From Syntrophomonadaceae bacterium (GTDB lineage Bacteria; Bacillota; Syntrophomonadia; Syntrophomonadales; Syntrophothermaceae), in assembly GCA_029907055.1 (NCBI GenBank), contig JARYMO010000097.1, positions 1-6,075 of the forward strand: 6,075 nt of DNA, in the 5' to 3' direction. The notes beneath the pieces were generated by a model. That model did no database searches. It saw only the letters and a program-made list of their open reading frames with translations, and was not told the origin of the DNA. Within the stretch, counting starts at the first letter, position 1. Every line of letters starts with the position of its first letter. The translations under genes were made by a program, and so were the position numbers. This document shows, piece by piece, positions 5,558-6,075 of this stretch.

Positions 5558-6075
5558 ATGGAGCTGATCAGCCAGACCAGGCAGATGCAGGAGTGGAGCC
5601 TGGCCCAGCGGGCGGCCGGCCTCACCATAGGCCTGGTGCCCACCATGGGGTACCTGCACGAGGGGCACCTGTCGCTGGTGCGCGCGGCCCGGGCGGAGTG
5701 CGACCGGGTGGTGACCAGCATCTTCGTCAACCCCATGCAGTTCGGGGCGGGGGAGGACTACGAAGTGTACCCCCGCGACCTGGAACGCGACCGCGCGTTG
5801 CTGGAGCAAGCCGGGGTGGACGTGCTGTTCGCCCCCTCGGTGCCAGAGATGTATCCTCCCGGCTACCACACCGCCGTGGAGGTGGGCGGTCACATCACCG
5901 CCACCCTGTGCGGGGCCTCCCGCCCGGGACACTTCCGCGGCGTGACCACCGTGGTGAGCAAGCTCTTCAACCTGTGCCTGCCGCACCGGGCCTACTTCGG
6001 GCAGAAGGACGCCCAGCAGGTGACGGTGCTGGAAAAGATGGTGCGGGAGCTGCACTTTCCCCTCACCATCGTGCG
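5558..6075 (+). CDS. panC: Pantothenate synthetase (pantoate--beta-alanine ligase), 3'-truncated by window edge
   Basis: It activates pantoate with ATP to pantoyl-adenylate and then joins it to beta-alanine, giving pantothenate. The open frame runs from ATG 5558 through 172 codons to the window edge without a stop. The family is about 280 residues, so roughly 110 C-terminal residues, including the KMSKS-like loop region, lie outside. Visible motifs are LVPTMGYLHEGHLSLV (26-41, with the HxGH nucleotide-binding signature at 34-37), SIFVNPMQFG (54-63), YPRDLERD (71-78), RPGHFRGV (122-129), VSKLFN (133-138) and FGQKDAQQ (147-154). It starts 27 nt after panB with its own AGGAGG site and is clearly in the same operon. 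In related genomes panD often follows; that cannot be seen here. Confidence 0.97.
   Translation, partial: MELISQTRQMQEWSLAQRAAGLTIGLVPTMGYLHEGHLSLVRAARAECDRVVTSIFVNPMQFGAGEDYEVYPRDLERDRALLEQAGVDVLFAPSVPEMYPPGYHTAVEVGGHITATLCGASRPGHFRGVTTVVSKLFNLCLPHRAYFGQKDAQQVTVLEKMVRELHFPLTIV

Noticed and set aside
4409..6055. Long open frame of 548 codons on the minus strand opposite panB and panC
   Set aside because: It is opposite genes with certain family motifs. The translation is rich in His, Gln, Arg and Pro with no recognisable domain, as expected from the antisense of GC3-rich genes.
1..6075. CRISPR arrays, insertion sequences, tRNA or rRNA genes, prophage or defence genes
   Set aside because: No spaced repeats, transposase motifs, terminal inverted repeats or RNA-gene signatures were seen; the window is filled by seven metabolic genes with no gene-free stretch over 300 bases.

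Overview
This window comes from a GC-rich bacterial chromosome (roughly 70% G+C by eye, third codon positions almost all G or C). All genes lie on the plus strand and are packed with short gaps or overlaps, many with GTG starts and AGGAGG-type ribosome binding sites. The set fits a high-GC member of the Bacillota (Clostridia, Limnochordia or Symbiobacteria-like lineages): monofunctional formate-tetrahydrofolate ligase, dihydropteroate synthase with an extra N-terminal domain, and a DUF2520 Rossmann protein beside panB-panC. The phylum is an inference; no rRNA or other marker is present.

Left half (1-3669): one-carbon and folate genes. The window opens inside fhs (start missing), followed by folP, folB and folK. 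A compact hairpin sits in the short fhs-folP gap. folP/folB overlap through a GTGA stop-start, and folB/folK overlap too, so the three fol genes look translationally coupled.

Middle (about 3600-3795): a sharp AT-rich patch at the 3' end of folK carries a good extended -10 promoter (TTGTGT, 18 nt, TGC-TAAAAT). After it comes a leader of about 150 nt with several possible hairpins, two of them with bulged adenosines, ending at a strong ribosome binding site. This is probably a separate regulated transcription start for the genes downstream, and the leader is a candidate for the described but poorly understood pan RNA motif.

Right half (3796-6075): pantothenate genes: a DUF2520 Rossmann-fold oxidoreductase-like gene (candidate ketopantoate reductase of the PanG kind), panB, and panC, which runs off the window.

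The two halves connect biochemically. FolB, FolK and FolP make the pterin-pABA core of folate, Fhs charges tetrahydrofolate with formate, and PanB consumes 5,10-methylene-tetrahydrofolate to make ketopantoate. The reductase would make pantoate and PanC joins pantoate to beta-alanine. Nothing in the window is a clearly new system. The least explained parts are the structured leader, the DUF2520 protein, the N-terminal domain of FolP, and a codon-use break inside the DUF2520 gene.
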